Source of the DNA: an uncultured Selenomonadales bacterium
Lineage (GTDB): Bacteria > Bacillota > Negativicutes > Acidaminococcales > Acidaminococcaceae
Assembly: GCA_900315805.1 (NCBI GenBank)
Contig: ONAN01000014.1
Span: 1 to 45,700, forward strand
Direction: 5' to 3'
DNA length: 45,700 nt
The position numbers and the translations under genes were made by a program. Under the pieces are notes generated by a model that was given only the letters and a program-made list of their open reading frames with translations, did not search any database and had not been told where the DNA came from. Shown here piece after piece: positions 1 to 8,537 of the stretch (positions are counted from its first letter, which is position 1; the number at the start of each line of letters is the position of its first letter).

Positions 1-129
1 CTTTGTTGATGATTTCTCCAAAACCATTTTAACATGAAGCTTCACTATGGATTTTTATTTTTTGATTAACTGTTCAAGTTCATTTTACAACTGACCAATA
101 TTTTATATTCTGGCAAAAATATGACTTTT
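1..129. other. AT-rich segment, no gene seen
   Basis: AT-rich stretch downstream of trmFO at the window edge. I see no convincing open frame or strong terminator. On the minus strand there is a TGTTAAAAT extended -10-like motif (26-34) without a recognisable -35, which could serve the next gene to the left. Confidence 0.4.
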
Positions 130-1500
130 TTACCCTTCGGGAAGTACATCAGAATTGCACATTTGTCTTACAGGTTCAAATGCGGCCATGGCCCGTTCGG
201 AATAAAGGGCATTCCGTACCTGTTTTTTGTGGACATGTTTTTTCTGCAGCGGCGGGGTCAGGCCGTAGTTGACATTCATGGGTTGGAACTTCTCCACATC
301 GGGGTTGCTGATGTAATGGGCCAGGGCCCCCATGGCCGTGACATTCGGGAAATCGACAGTGCGCTCGTGCAGCCAGGCGCGGGCAGCGTGGATTCCGGCC
401 ATCAGCCCGGACGCCGCCGATTCGACATAGCCTTCGACACCGGTCATCTGGCCGGCGAAATAGAGATGCGTGTCGCTGCGCAGACGGAACGAGGCAGTCA
501 GCACTTTCGGCGAATTCATATAGGTATTCTTGTGCATGACGCCGTAGCGGACGAACTCCGCCTGTTCCAGGCCGGGAATCATGCCGAAGACGCGGCGCTG
601 TTCCGGCCACTTCAGGTGAGTCTGGAAACCCACGATGTTGTAGAGCGTGCCGGCGGCATTGTCCTGGCGCAGCTGGACGACGGCGTAGGCCTCGCGGCCG
701 TTGCGGGGATCCCGCAGGCCGACCGGTTTGAGGGGCCCGTACCGCATGGTGTCTTCCCCGCGGCAGGCCATTTCCTCAATCGGCATACAGCCTTCGAAGA
801 CATTGCCCTGCTCGAAGTCCTTGACTTCGGCCGTTTCCGCGTGCTGCAGGGCTTCCCGGAAAGCCACGTACTCCTCTTTCGTGTAGAAGGGGCAGTTCAG
901 GTAGGCCGCTTCGCCCTTGTCGTAGCGGGAGGCGCGGTAAATGACATCGTAGTTCAGGGATTCCCCGGTCACGATGGGTGCTGCGGCATCGAAGAAATGC
1001 AGGTAGTCCGCATGGATCTTCCGGGCGATGTCGGCGCTCAGGGCGTCGCTCGTGAGGGGCCCGGTGGCGACGATGACATAGCCTTCCAGGCTGTCCAGGT
1101 CCGTCACTTCCTCGTTGACCACCGTAATCAGGGGGTGTTCCCGGACGGCCTTCGTCACGGCCGCGGAGAAACTTTCGCGGTCCACGGCCAGGGCCCCGCC
1201 GGCGGGAACCCTGTGGGCGTCGGCGGCCTGCATGATGACGGAGCCGAGCTGGCGCATTTCCTCTTTGAGAAGGCCTACGGCGTTCTTCACGTCGGCGGCG
1301 CGGAGGGAGTTGCTGCAGACCAGTTCCGCAAATCCGTCGGTCTTATGGGCCGGATCCGTTTTCAGGGGACGCATTTCGTGCAGGATGACGGGAATGCCGC
1401 GCCGGGCCACCTGCCAGGCGGCCTCGCTGCCTGCCAGGCCGGCCCCGATGACGTGGACCGGTTCTTTGCGGACGTTGTCCTTGTTCTTAGTCTCTTCCAT
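130..1500 (-). CDS. trmFO: Methylenetetrahydrofolate-tRNA-(uracil-54-C5)-methyltransferase TrmFO
   Basis: Folate- and FAD-dependent enzyme that makes m5U54 in the T-loop of tRNAs in most Firmicutes, in place of SAM-dependent TrmA. The 456-residue product has the N-terminal FAD-binding loop [13 protein letters not shown] (about residues 17-29), the following LHEMRP, the VCSNSLR segment and the C-terminal [19 protein letters not shown] motif typical of the GidA-like TrmFO family; length is normal. An in-frame GTG lies 13 codons upstream, but the ATG at 1500 has AGAGG about eight bases before it, so I use it. The gene follows topA, the usual Firmicute order. A strong intrinsic terminator stands between topA and this gene, leaving only about 20 bases before the ATG, so expression probably depends on read-through or on a promoter inside topA. 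Confidence 0.96.
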   Translation of the reverse strand: MEETKNKDNVRKEPVHVIGAGLAGSEAAWQVARRGIPVILHEMRPLKTDPAHKTDGFAELVCSNSLRAADVKNAVGLLKEEMRQLGSVIMQAADAHRVPAGGALAVDRESFSAAVTKAVREHPLITVVNEEVTDLDSLEGYVIVATGPLTSDALSADIARKIHADYLHFFDAAAPIVTGESLNYDVIYRASRYDKGEAAYLNCPFYTKEEYVAFREALQHAETAEVKDFEQGNVFEGCMPIEEMACRGEDTMRYGPLKPVGLRDPRNGREAYAVVQLRQDNAAGTLYNIVGFQTHLKWPEQRRVFGMIPGLEQAEFVRYGVMHKNTYMNSPKVLTASFRLRSDTHLYFAGQMTGVEGYVESAASGLMAGIHAARAWLHERTVDFPNVTAMGALAHYISNPDVEKFQPMNVNYGLTPPLQKKHVHKKQVRNALYSERAMAAFEPVRQMCNSDVLPEG

Positions 1501-1521
1501 TTCATTACCTCTTGGTGTCGG

Positions 1522-1550
1522 AAAAAAGGAGGCGTACACGACGCCTCCTT
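1522..1550 (-). terminator. Intrinsic terminator between topA and trmFO
   Basis: Read on the minus strand, an AGGAGGCGT/ACGCCTCCT stem with a short loop is followed directly by six T residues (1522-1527 on the plus strand are A). It lies after the topA stop and ends about 20 bases before the trmFO ATG. Confidence 0.85.
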
Positions 1551-1562
1551 CACAGATTTTGT

Positions 1563-3785
1563 TTATTTGCGGGCCGTTCTGCTTTTCGTGGCAGCGGAGG
1601 CCGTTTTGCGGGTGGTTGTCTTTTTCGCCGCGGATTTGCGCGTGCCCCGGCCTTTGACGACCTTTTTGACCTTCAGCAGGTCCGCCGTCGTGGTCTTCTT
1701 GCGCGAAGGCCTCTTCGGCAGGGCGTCTTCACAGTCGGGATTCGAGCAGACCAGGCGGACCTTGCCGCCGCGCTCGGCGTGTTCCAGCAGCATATGGCCG
1801 CATTTCGGGCAGGTCTCGTTGGTCGGTTTGTCCCACGACGTGAACTTGCAATCGGGATAATTGGAGCAGCCGTAGAAGACCTTGTTGGTCCGCGTGTGCC
1901 GTACGGTGATGTCGCCGCCGCAGAGCGGGCACTTTACGCCGATCTTTTCCAGCAGCGGTTTCGTGTTGCGGCATTCCGGGAAGCCCGGGCAGGCCAGGAA
2001 CTTGCCGTACCGGCCTTCGCGGATGACCATCTCGCGGCCGCACTTTTCGCAGATGACACCGCTCTTTTCCAACGGGGGCGGGTCCTTGGGAATGACCTTG
2101 TCCGCCTTTTCCAGCAGGGCTTCGAAGGGTCCATAGAATTTCCGCAGGACCGTCAGCTTGTCTTCCTTGTGTTCGGCGATTTCATCGAGTTCCGTTTCCA
2201 TTTCGGCGGAATAGGGAATATTGATGATGCTGCCGAAATAGGTCGTCAGCAGGTCGACGACTTTTTTGCCCAGGTCCGTAGCCACCAGCTTCTTGCCGTC
2301 CTTGACGACATAGCCGCGGCTCTGGATGGTCTGGATGATGGGGGCGTACGTGGACGGGCGGCCGATGCCTTCCTCTTCCATCTTCTTGACGAGGGAAGCT
2401 TCGGTGTAGCTGGCCGGCGGTTCCGTGAAATGCTGGACGCCGTGTTCCACTTTATGCAGCACGAGGGAATGGCCCGGTTCGATATAGGGAACGGGACCGG
2501 AGCCCTCCTTCTTGATATCCTTCTTGTCGGCCAGGCGCATGAAGCCGTCAAAGGTCATGACGGAGCCGCTGGCCTTGAGTTCGTAGTTTCCGGCCGCAAT
2601 CTGCAGGGTCGTCTGGTCGTATTTGGCCGGTGCCATCTGGCAGGCCATGGTACGGTCCCAGATGAGCTTGTAGAGGCGGTACTGTTCCTTCGTCAGGTAT
2701 TTTTCCACTTCGGAAGGCGTCCGCGTGATGGACGTCGGGCGAATGGCTTCGTGGGCGTCCTGGGCATTGTTCTTATTGGAGAAGAAGTTCGGCTTGGCCG
2801 GGCAGTATTCCGGTCCGAACAGCTGGTCCACAAACGACCGGATGGAGGTCAGGGCCTCGGCGGCCAGGCGGGTCGAGTCGGTACGCATGTAGGTGATGAG
2901 ACCCACGGACGTGCGGCCGATGCTGACACCTTCATACAGCTGCTGGGCCACGAGCATCGTGCGCCGCGTCGTAAAGTTCAGGCGGTGGGCCGCTTCCTGT
3001 TGGAGCGTGCTCGTCGTGAACGGCGCGGGCGGCCGGCGCGTGACGGGTTTCTTGACGGCGGAGAGGACGCTGTACGAGGCCTGCTGGAGGTCGTTCTCCA
3101 CGGCCACGGTCTCATCGGCCGTATGCAGTTCCAGTTTGGCGCCGTCCTTCTTCACGACATCGGCTTCGAAAATCGGTGCCTTTTCTTCTTCGCGGAGTTT
3201 GACCTTGAGGGTCCAGTATTCTTCCGGCACGAAGGCTTCGATTTCCTTGTCGCGGTCGGCGATGATCTTCACCGCCACGGACTGTACGCGGCCGGCGGAA
3301 AGGCCCTTGCGGACTTTACGCCAGAGCAGCGGACTCAGTTTGTAGCCCACGAGGCGGTCGATGATGCGCCGCGTCTGCTGGGCGTCCACCATGTCCATGT
3401 CGATGGTACGGGGATGCTTGAGGGCGTCCTTGACGGCCGACGACGTGATTTCGTGGAACGCGATGCGGCACGGCTCTTTCTCGTCGATGCCGAGGATATG
3501 GGCCAGGTGCCAGCTGATGGCTTCCCCTTCGCGGTCAGGGTCGGTTGCCAGATAGACTTTATCCGCCTTGGCGGCAGCCGTCTTCAGTTCGCGGATCAGG
3601 TCGCCCTTGCCGCGGATGTTGATGTACTCCGGCTTGAAGTCATGCTCCACGTCGACGCTGAGCGTGCTCTTCTTCAGGTCGCGCAAGTGGCCCATGGATG
3701 CCTTGACGGTGTAACCGCCGCGCAGGAATTTCGTAATCGTCTTCGATTTGGTCGGAGATTCGACAATGATCAGGTTATTGCTCAT
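1563..3785 (-). CDS. topA: DNA topoisomerase I
   Basis: Type IA topoisomerase that relaxes negative supercoils. The 740-residue protein has the Toprim ESPTKSKT (9-16) and DPDREGE (82-88) motifs, the catalytic tyrosine in [11 protein letters not shown] (Tyr299), and three four-cysteine zinc fingers (about 578-604, 618-645 and 658-684), then a lysine/arginine/threonine-rich tail that probably contacts DNA. Length and architecture are those of a Firmicute TopA. The ATG at 3785 has a consensus AGGAGG five bases upstream. It lies 21 bases after dprA, so the two are almost certainly co-transcribed, and a strong terminator follows the stop codon. Confidence 0.98.
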   Translation of the reverse strand: MSNNLIIVESPTKSKTITKFLRGGYTVKASMGHLRDLKKSTLSVDVEHDFKPEYINIRGKGDLIRELKTAAAKADKVYLATDPDREGEAISWHLAHILGIDEKEPCRIAFHEITSSAVKDALKHPRTIDMDMVDAQQTRRIIDRLVGYKLSPLLWRKVRKGLSAGRVQSVAVKIIADRDKEIEAFVPEEYWTLKVKLREEEKAPIFEADVVKKDGAKLELHTADETVAVENDLQQASYSVLSAVKKPVTRRPPAPFTTSTLQQEAAHRLNFTTRRTMLVAQQLYEGVSIGRTSVGLITYMRTDSTRLAAEALTSIRSFVDQLFGPEYCPAKPNFFSNKNNAQDAHEAIRPTSITRTPSEVEKYLTKEQYRLYKLIWDRTMACQMAPAKYDQTTLQIAAGNYELKASGSVMTFDGFMRLADKKDIKKEGSGPVPYIEPGHSLVLHKVEHGVQHFTEPPASYTEASLVKKMEEEGIGRPSTYAPIIQTIQSRGYVVKDGKKLVATDLGKKVVDLLTTYFGSIINIPYSAEMETELDEIAEHKEDKLTVLRKFYGPFEALLEKADKVIPKDPPPLEKSGVICEKCGREMVIREGRYGKFLACPGFPECRNTKPLLEKIGVKCPLCGGDITVRHTRTNKVFYGCSNYPDCKFTSWDKPTNETCPKCGHMLLEHAERGGKVRLVCSNPDCEDALPKRPSRKKTTTADLLKVKKVVKGRGTRKSAAKKTTTRKTASAATKSRTARK

Positions 3786-3806
3786 GAATCCTCCTTGAAT
3801 TCAAGA

Positions 3807-4940
3807 TTAATCAGATTTAAACCAGCGCCCGCAGGCGTCCCTCCCCACCATATTCTTCATCTGCATCTGCGTCAGATAGACGTGCATATCGAGCGGTCCG
3901 CGGCCGAGGAAGGCGGCGATTTCTTCCGGCAGGGCCGGACCCTTGGAAAGGTAATCCAGGATCTTCCGTTCCGTAGCCGTGCATTCGGCGGCGGGCCGGT
4001 TGCCGGAATTGGGGAACAGGTTCGAACCCTTGCTCCCCTGCCAGCGGGGAAAGAGTTCTTCCAGGATATGGGCCGGCTCCAGGACCGGTATGCCCTGGCA
4101 GCGCCGGATGAGGTCATTCGGGCCGTGGCACATGGGGCTGTAAATGTTGCCGGGGATGCAGAATACGGAGCGGCCTTCGTCGGCGGCGTATTCCGCCGTG
4201 ATCAAGGCCCCGCTCCGGGGAGATGCCTCGACGACCAGCACACCGCGGCAGATGCCGCTGATGATGCGGTTCCGTTCGGGGAAATGGTACCGTTCCGGGC
4301 GGGTGCCCGGTGGATATTCCGAAAGGATCGCGCCCCGTTTGGAGATTGTCTTAAACAGGTCGCGGTTTGCATAGGGATAAGGGATATCCACACCGCATCC
4401 CAGGATGGAAATCGTAGTGCCGCCGGCTTCCAGCGACGCTTCATGGGAGATGGTGTCGATACCCTGCGCCCCGCCGCTGACGACGGTGAGGCCCGCTTCG
4501 GTCAGGGCCCGGGCGAACCAGGCCGCCGATTTGCGGCCGTACTCGTCCGCCAGACGCGAACCGACGATGGCCACGCACTGCGTTGTATCCGGCAGGGTTC
4601 CTTTCACGTAAAGGGCCAGGGGTGGTCTGCGGATTTCGCGCAGCAGCGGCGGATACTCCTTGTCTTCCAGGGTGATGAGACCGATGCCGAGGCGGCTGCA
4701 AGATTCCTCCAGCCGGGCCGGCAGGTCCCGGTCCCGTATCTCCAGGACCCGTTCCACCGCGCGGGGACTCAAAAGTCCCGATGCCCGGAGTTCTTTTTCC
4801 GAAGCTCCGTAAAAATCCCGGATGCTTCCAAAACATTCTTTCAGCTGCAGCAGCAGTTCCCCGTGCCCGGAGAAGGTTTTGGAAACGCCCAGGGCGGCCC
4901 AGTAAAATTTCTCTTTGGAATTGTCGTTCGTTTTGACCAT
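3807..4940 (-). CDS. dprA: DNA processing protein DprA (Smf)
   Basis: Loads RecA onto incoming single-stranded DNA during natural transformation. The 377-residue product has an N-terminal helix-hairpin-helix-like region (about 30-75), the Rossmann-like DprA core with VAIVGSR, SGGAQGIDTISHEASL, LGCGVDIPYP, SEYPPG, FPERNRIISG and VVEASPRSGALITA, and a C-terminal winged-helix-like region (from about 320). The ATG has AGGAGG six bases upstream. First gene of a dprA-topA(-trmFO) unit behind a sigma-A-like promoter. dprA is widespread in bacteria not known to be transformable. Here it shares the window with a pilT-like gene and a membrane-anchored nuclease, both compatible with DNA uptake, but no com operon is visible. 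Confidence 0.97.
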   Translation of the reverse strand: MVKTNDNSKEKFYWAALGVSKTFSGHGELLLQLKECFGSIRDFYGASEKELRASGLLSPRAVERVLEIRDRDLPARLEESCSRLGIGLITLEDKEYPPLLREIRRPPLALYVKGTLPDTTQCVAIVGSRLADEYGRKSAAWFARALTEAGLTVVSGGAQGIDTISHEASLEAGGTTISILGCGVDIPYPYANRDLFKTISKRGAILSEYPPGTRPERYHFPERNRIISGICRGVLVVEASPRSGALITAEYAADEGRSVFCIPGNIYSPMCHGPNDLIRRCQGIPVLEPAHILEELFPRWQGSKGSNLFPNSGNRPAAECTATERKILDYLSKGPALPEEIAAFLGRGPLDMHVYLTQMQMKNMVGRDACGRWFKSD

Positions 4941-4975
4941 GCAATCCTCCTTTGCGAATCAGTGACTATATAAAT

Positions 4976-5004
4976 AAATAGCATACACCCTGATAGAAAG
5001 TCAA
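4976..5004 (-). promoter_or_regulatory. Likely promoter of dprA-topA
   Basis: On the minus strand TTGACT (4999-5004) is a good -35; about 17 bases on lies an AT-rich CTATTT/TATTTA region, a weak -10. It is placed 35-65 bases before the dprA ATG, just past the end of the preceding gene. Confidence 0.45.
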
Positions 5005-5031
5005 CAGCAAAAGCACCTTTTCACAACTTTT

Positions 5032-6246
5032 CTACATATATATAACATCACGGGCCACTAAGGAAGCCGCGTCGCCGTGTCCACAGCGGCGGCGCAGCGC
5101 GGCGCGCTCCCCTGCCCGCTGCGCGGCACCTTTGGCGATATCGGAACGCAGCAGGTCCGCCAGCGCTTCCGTATCTGCCGCCGTACGGGCACCGCAGCGG
5201 GACGTCAAAAAGGCCGCGTTGCGTCCTTCCTGTCCGGGCAGGGGCCGGTAAATGAGCAAAGGGGCGCCGCAGGCCAGGGTTTCGGCGGCCGACACGCCGC
5301 CGGCCTTGCTGACGACGGCATCACAGGCCGTGAAGAGGTCCGCCATGTCGTCCCGGAAACCCAGCACGGTGAGCCGTCCGCCGTACGCTGTCCGGGCCAA
5401 CCCGTCCAGACGCCTGCGCAGCCTCCCGTTCCTGCCGGTCACGGCGACAATCCGGAGGGATTCCAGGCCCGGCCGGTTCAGGACGGCACACAGTTCCTCC
5501 ATGGGCAGCAGGCCATCCCCGCCGCCGGCCGCCAGGCAGACGAAATCCCCGTCCTGCCAGCCGTAATGGTGCCGCAGGACGGTCCGTTCCGCCTCGCTGT
5601 ACGGGCGGGCAAAGGCCTTGCGCAGCGGAATGCCCGTGACCAGGACGCGCGGCGACGCCAGGCCGTTCCGGGCGGCCAGTTCCCGCACCCTCTCCGCCAG
5701 TTCCGGCGCCGCCACGTAGTACGTGTCGACACCGGGGCAGACGAGCCACTGATGGACCGTGAAATCCGTCACGACGACGGCCAGCCGCAATTCAGGATAC
5801 CAGAGGCGCTTGTAACGGGACACGATGCCCGTCGGGGTGGCGTGCGTGCTGACCACGATATCCGGAGCCTCCCGGTCCAGGTAGGCTTTGCCGAGGCGGC
5901 ACAGCAGGGCGTTCAGGGCATTCCGCACCCAGAGGGAACCGCCGCCGTTCCCCCAGCGGTACGACGCGGCATAGAGGGACGGACAGTGACGCAGCACCCA
6001 GCCGTAGACGCCCAGGGCCAGCCGGCCCGTCCACTGCGGGAAAAAGCGGAACACGTCGCCCTGTTCCACGCATAGGCGCGGATCTTCCGCCAGGGCTTCG
6101 GCCAGAGCCTGGGACGCCATGCGGTGCCCGCTCCCGATGGGGGCGGACAGGATCAGGACCTTCCCTGTCTTTTGCGTCAGGCCGGAAGGGCCATCGTGCC
6201 GCTCTGTATTTTTTGTAACAGAATTCCTGTGCTGCTTCGCCATCAT
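5032..6246 (-). CDS. MGDG synthase/UgtP-like diacylglycerol glycosyltransferase
   Basis: GT28-family glycosyltransferase resembling monogalactosyldiacylglycerol synthase and B. subtilis UgtP, which transfer sugars from UDP-hexose to diacylglycerol at the inner membrane face. Visible marks are the N-terminal KVLILSAPIGSGHRMASQALAEAL segment with the GSGH loop, VVSTHATPTGI, VVVTDFTVHQWL, the domain junction VLVTGIPLRKAF, and the C-terminal SKAGGVSAAETLACGAPLLIYRPLPGQEGRNA donor site. The frame is open up to 6351, but the earliest ATG has no ribosome-binding site. ATGs at 6258, 6246 and 6243 are likelier, and I use 6246. Substrate, and whether the product is a glycolipid or a lipoteichoic acid anchor, cannot be told from sequence. 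It stands alone, transcribed toward dprA and divergently from hydF. Confidence 0.85.
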   Translation of the reverse strand: MMAKQHRNSVTKNTERHDGPSGLTQKTGKVLILSAPIGSGHRMASQALAEALAEDPRLCVEQGDVFRFFPQWTGRLALGVYGWVLRHCPSLYAASYRWGNGGGSLWVRNALNALLCRLGKAYLDREAPDIVVSTHATPTGIVSRYKRLWYPELRLAVVVTDFTVHQWLVCPGVDTYYVAAPELAERVRELAARNGLASPRVLVTGIPLRKAFARPYSEAERTVLRHHYGWQDGDFVCLAAGGGDGLLPMEELCAVLNRPGLESLRIVAVTGRNGRLRRRLDGLARTAYGGRLTVLGFRDDMADLFTACDAVVSKAGGVSAAETLACGAPLLIYRPLPGQEGRNAAFLTSRCGARTAADTEALADLLRSDIAKGAAQRAGERAALRRRCGHGDAASLVARDVIYM

Positions 6247-6302
6247 CCTGCCCGCCATCCCGAAAAACGGCGGTTTCCGTCCTTTCTTTCCGCAATCCGT
6301 GT

Positions 6303-6308
6303 TATAAT
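6303..6308 (+). promoter_or_regulatory. Possible -10 box upstream of hydF
   Basis: A perfect TATAAT about 105 bases before the hydF ATG in the divergent region. No convincing -35 is seen at 16-18 bases, so this is tentative. Confidence 0.35.
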
Positions 6309-6413
6309 CAAAAAATGAGGCCGCAGGCAGGTACCTGCCGCCTGAAATCATTGCCAGCCATGCTATAGATTAACTATAGACTACTGTTTATTGTTTTGCA
6401 AGGAGGTTTCACC

Positions 6414-7679
6414 ATGAGCGGAAACAGCGGATTGAACGCCACCCCGTCGGCGGACCGCGTCCATATCGGTATCTTCGGCCGCCGCAATGCCGGCAAGTCG
6501 AGCCTTATCAACGCCCTGACGAACCAGAACCTGGCCATCGTGTCCGACACGCCGGGGACCACGACGGACCCCGTGTCCAAGGCGATGGAGCTGCTGCCTC
6601 TGGGCCCGGTGCTGCTGATTGACACGCCGGGTATCGACGACGAAGGCGAACTGGGCAGCCTGCGCGTGCAGCGGTCCTACCAGGTCCTCAATAAAACGGA
6701 CATCGCCCTCCTCGTCATCGAGGCGGCTGCCGGCCCGTCCGCCGAGGACATGGCCCTCCTCGACCGCATCCGCGCCAAAAAGCTGCCGGCCCTGCTCGTC
6801 TTCACGAAGGCCGACCAGCTGCCCGGCGGCGGAAAGGACCTGAAAGAGGCGGAAGAACACATTCCCCGCATGGCCGAAATCCGCGCCACCCATATTCCCT
6901 ACAAGGTCGTCAGCAGTGCCACGAAAGGCAACATCAACGAGCTGCGGGAGACCCTGGCCCGCCTGGTGCCCGAAAAGACGGCGCCCTTCCCCATCTGTGC
7001 CGACCTGATCCGGCCCGGGGACTTCGTCGTCCTCGTCATCCCTATCGACAAGGCGGCTCCCAAGGGACGGCTGATCCTGCCGGAGCAGCAGACCATCCGC
7101 GACATCCTCGATGCCGGTGCCGTCTCCCTCGTCACGCGGGAAGACAAACTGGCGGAAACGCTGGAAAAACTGGGGCAGGACCCGGCCCTCGTCATTACGG
7201 ACAGCCAGGTTTTCGGCGTCGTCAGCCGCATCGTGCCGGCCCGCGTACGCCTCACGTCCTTCTCCATCCTCATGGCGCGCCACAAAGGCAACCTCGCACA
7301 GGCCGTCGACGGCGCGGCCCATCTCAAGCAGCTCAAGGACGGAGACAAGGTGCTCATTTCCGAAGGCTGTACGCATCACCGCCAGTGCGGTGATATCGGC
7401 ACCTGTAAACTGCCCCGCTGGCTGGCGGAATTTACAGGTAAACAGCTCGACCTGTTCTGGACCAGCGGCACCGAATTCCCGCTGGAACTCAAACCGTACC
7501 GCATGGTCATCCACTGCGGCGGCTGCATGCTGAACGAACGGGAAATGCAGTACCGCTACAACTGGGCGCAGGACCAGGGCGTCCCCATGACCAACTACGG
7601 CATCACCATCGCCCACTGCCACGGCATCCTGAAACGGGCCCTGGGACCTTTCCCGGACCTGGCCGCGAAGCTGGACTGA
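6414..7679 (+). CDS. hydF: [FeFe]-hydrogenase maturation GTPase HydF
   Basis: GTPase and scaffold on which the two-iron subcluster of the [FeFe]-hydrogenase H-cluster is assembled before transfer to HydA. The 421-residue product has an N-terminal Era/TrmE-like GTPase domain (GRRNAGKSS P-loop about 22-30, DTPGTTTDP, DTPGIDDEG, FTKAD), a middle dimerisation region, and the family's C-terminal iron-sulfur ligand pattern Cys-x-His (EGCTHH), then HCGGC about 50 residues on. The ATG at 6414 has AAGGAGG eight bases upstream; a longer frame from a TTG at 6396 would include the ribosome-binding site and is rejected. hydE, hydG and hydA are not in the window, so the maturation genes are dispersed. A strong terminator follows. 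Confidence 0.97.
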   Translation: MSGNSGLNATPSADRVHIGIFGRRNAGKSSLINALTNQNLAIVSDTPGTTTDPVSKAMELLPLGPVLLIDTPGIDDEGELGSLRVQRSYQVLNKTDIALLVIEAAAGPSAEDMALLDRIRAKKLPALLVFTKADQLPGGGKDLKEAEEHIPRMAEIRATHIPYKVVSSATKGNINELRETLARLVPEKTAPFPICADLIRPGDFVVLVIPIDKAAPKGRLILPEQQTIRDILDAGAVSLVTREDKLAETLEKLGQDPALVITDSQVFGVVSRIVPARVRLTSFSILMARHKGNLAQAVDGAAHLKQLKDGDKVLISEGCTHHRQCGDIGTCKLPRWLAEFTGKQLDLFWTSGTEFPLELKPYRMVIHCGGCMLNEREMQYRYNWAQDQGVPMTNYGITIAHCHGILKRALGPFPDLAAKLD

Positions 7680-7688
7680 GACACACGA

Positions 7689-7731
7689 AAGGACAGAACC
7701 CTGCATGCACGGAGTTCTGTCCTTGTTTTTT
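7689..7731 (+). terminator. Intrinsic terminator of hydF
   Basis: An 11-base-pair stem AAGGACAGAAC/GTTCTGTCCTT (7689-7699 and 7714-7724) followed by GTTTTTT. The TVP38-family gene converges on it, but the T tract is good only on the plus strand. Confidence 0.92.
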
Positions 7732-7746
7732 GCCTTTTCGGCTTCT

Positions 7747-8475
7747 TCACTTTTTATCCATGAGGTGCTTTTTCCCGATATAGAAGATGACGGCCGCCAC
7801 AAGGACCAGGATGGTCAGGCGCACCATGCACTCCCGGAAATTCACGATATCGTGGCCGATGACGACTTCCAGCGCCGTCGACGGGAATTTGCCGATCAGG
7901 TTGGCAATCACGTAATCGCGGATGCTCATGCGGCTCACGGCGCCGACCGCCGTCAGGATGCCCGACGGGAAATACGGCAGGGCGCGGGCGAAGGTCATCC
8001 ACACGATGCCGTTCTCCTCGCTGGCCCGGTCGATGGCCTCCAGCTTGTCCGCCTTGGCGATGACTTTTTCCGCCGTGTTGCGGAAAAAGAAGCGCATGAG
8101 CAGGAAGCTGAGGACGACGCCGACGGTTTCCGCCAGCCAGGAAATGAGGATGCCCAGGGGCAGGCCGAAAATAAGCCCGTTCGCCGTCGAAATGAAGACC
8201 GACGGGAAAATGCTGCCCATGTTGATCAGCACATCGATGGAGAAACTGACCAGCATGGCCCAGGGCCCGAAGGAGCGGAAATAATCCGCCAGGGCGCTCA
8301 CGTTGCCGCTGATGGCGAGGGTGAAGGTCTTATGCCAGAAATCACCGGCAAAGAGGTGCATCAGCACCAGGATGGCAACGAGGATGACCAGGGCGGCGGC
8401 TTTCGTCAGGCCGTCCGGGTTCTCGTACCACCGTTTCCCGGCCTCCTCGCGGCCGGATGTATCGTTCTTGTTCAT
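7747..8475 (-). CDS. TVP38/TMEM64-family (VTT domain) membrane protein
   Basis: Predicted polytopic inner-membrane protein of the DedA/TVP38/TMEM64 superfamily; relatives act in lipid flipping or proton-coupled transport, but the substrate here is unknown. The 242-residue product has an N-terminal membrane span (LTKAAALVILVAILVLMHLF), re-entrant/membrane segments around INMGSIFPSVFISTANGLIFG and WLAETVGVVLSFLLMRFFF, the signature FARALPYFPSGILTAVGAVSRMSIRDYVIANLIGKFP (here cited in parts: FARALPYFP, then GAVSRM), and a last span near the C-terminus. The frame opens at a GTG at 8517. I prefer the ATG at 8475, although its ribosome-binding site is weak. It lies about 60 bases after recG on the same strand and may be co-transcribed with it. 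Confidence 0.88.
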   Translation of the reverse strand: MNKNDTSGREEAGKRWYENPDGLTKAAALVILVAILVLMHLFAGDFWHKTFTLAISGNVSALADYFRSFGPWAMLVSFSIDVLINMGSIFPSVFISTANGLIFGLPLGILISWLAETVGVVLSFLLMRFFFRNTAEKVIAKADKLEAIDRASEENGIVWMTFARALPYFPSGILTAVGAVSRMSIRDYVIANLIGKFPSTALEVVIGHDIVNFRECMVRLTILVLVAAVIFYIGKKHLMDKK

Positions 8476-8537
8476 CAGGTTACCACATTGCTTTTCAACG
8501 TAAACCCTTGTCTGCACAAGGGGACGGATTCTTCCCG

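Noticed and set aside
121..4973. Very long open frames on the plus strand opposite trmFO, topA and dprA
   Set aside because: They are shadows caused by GC-rich codon use. The products are low-complexity (Arg/Gly/Asp/Ala-rich), lack domains and ribosome-binding sites, and lie exactly opposite well-recognised genes.
6403..6413. TTG start of hydF at 6396
   Set aside because: It would place the ribosome-binding site inside the coding region. The ATG at 6414 is well spaced.
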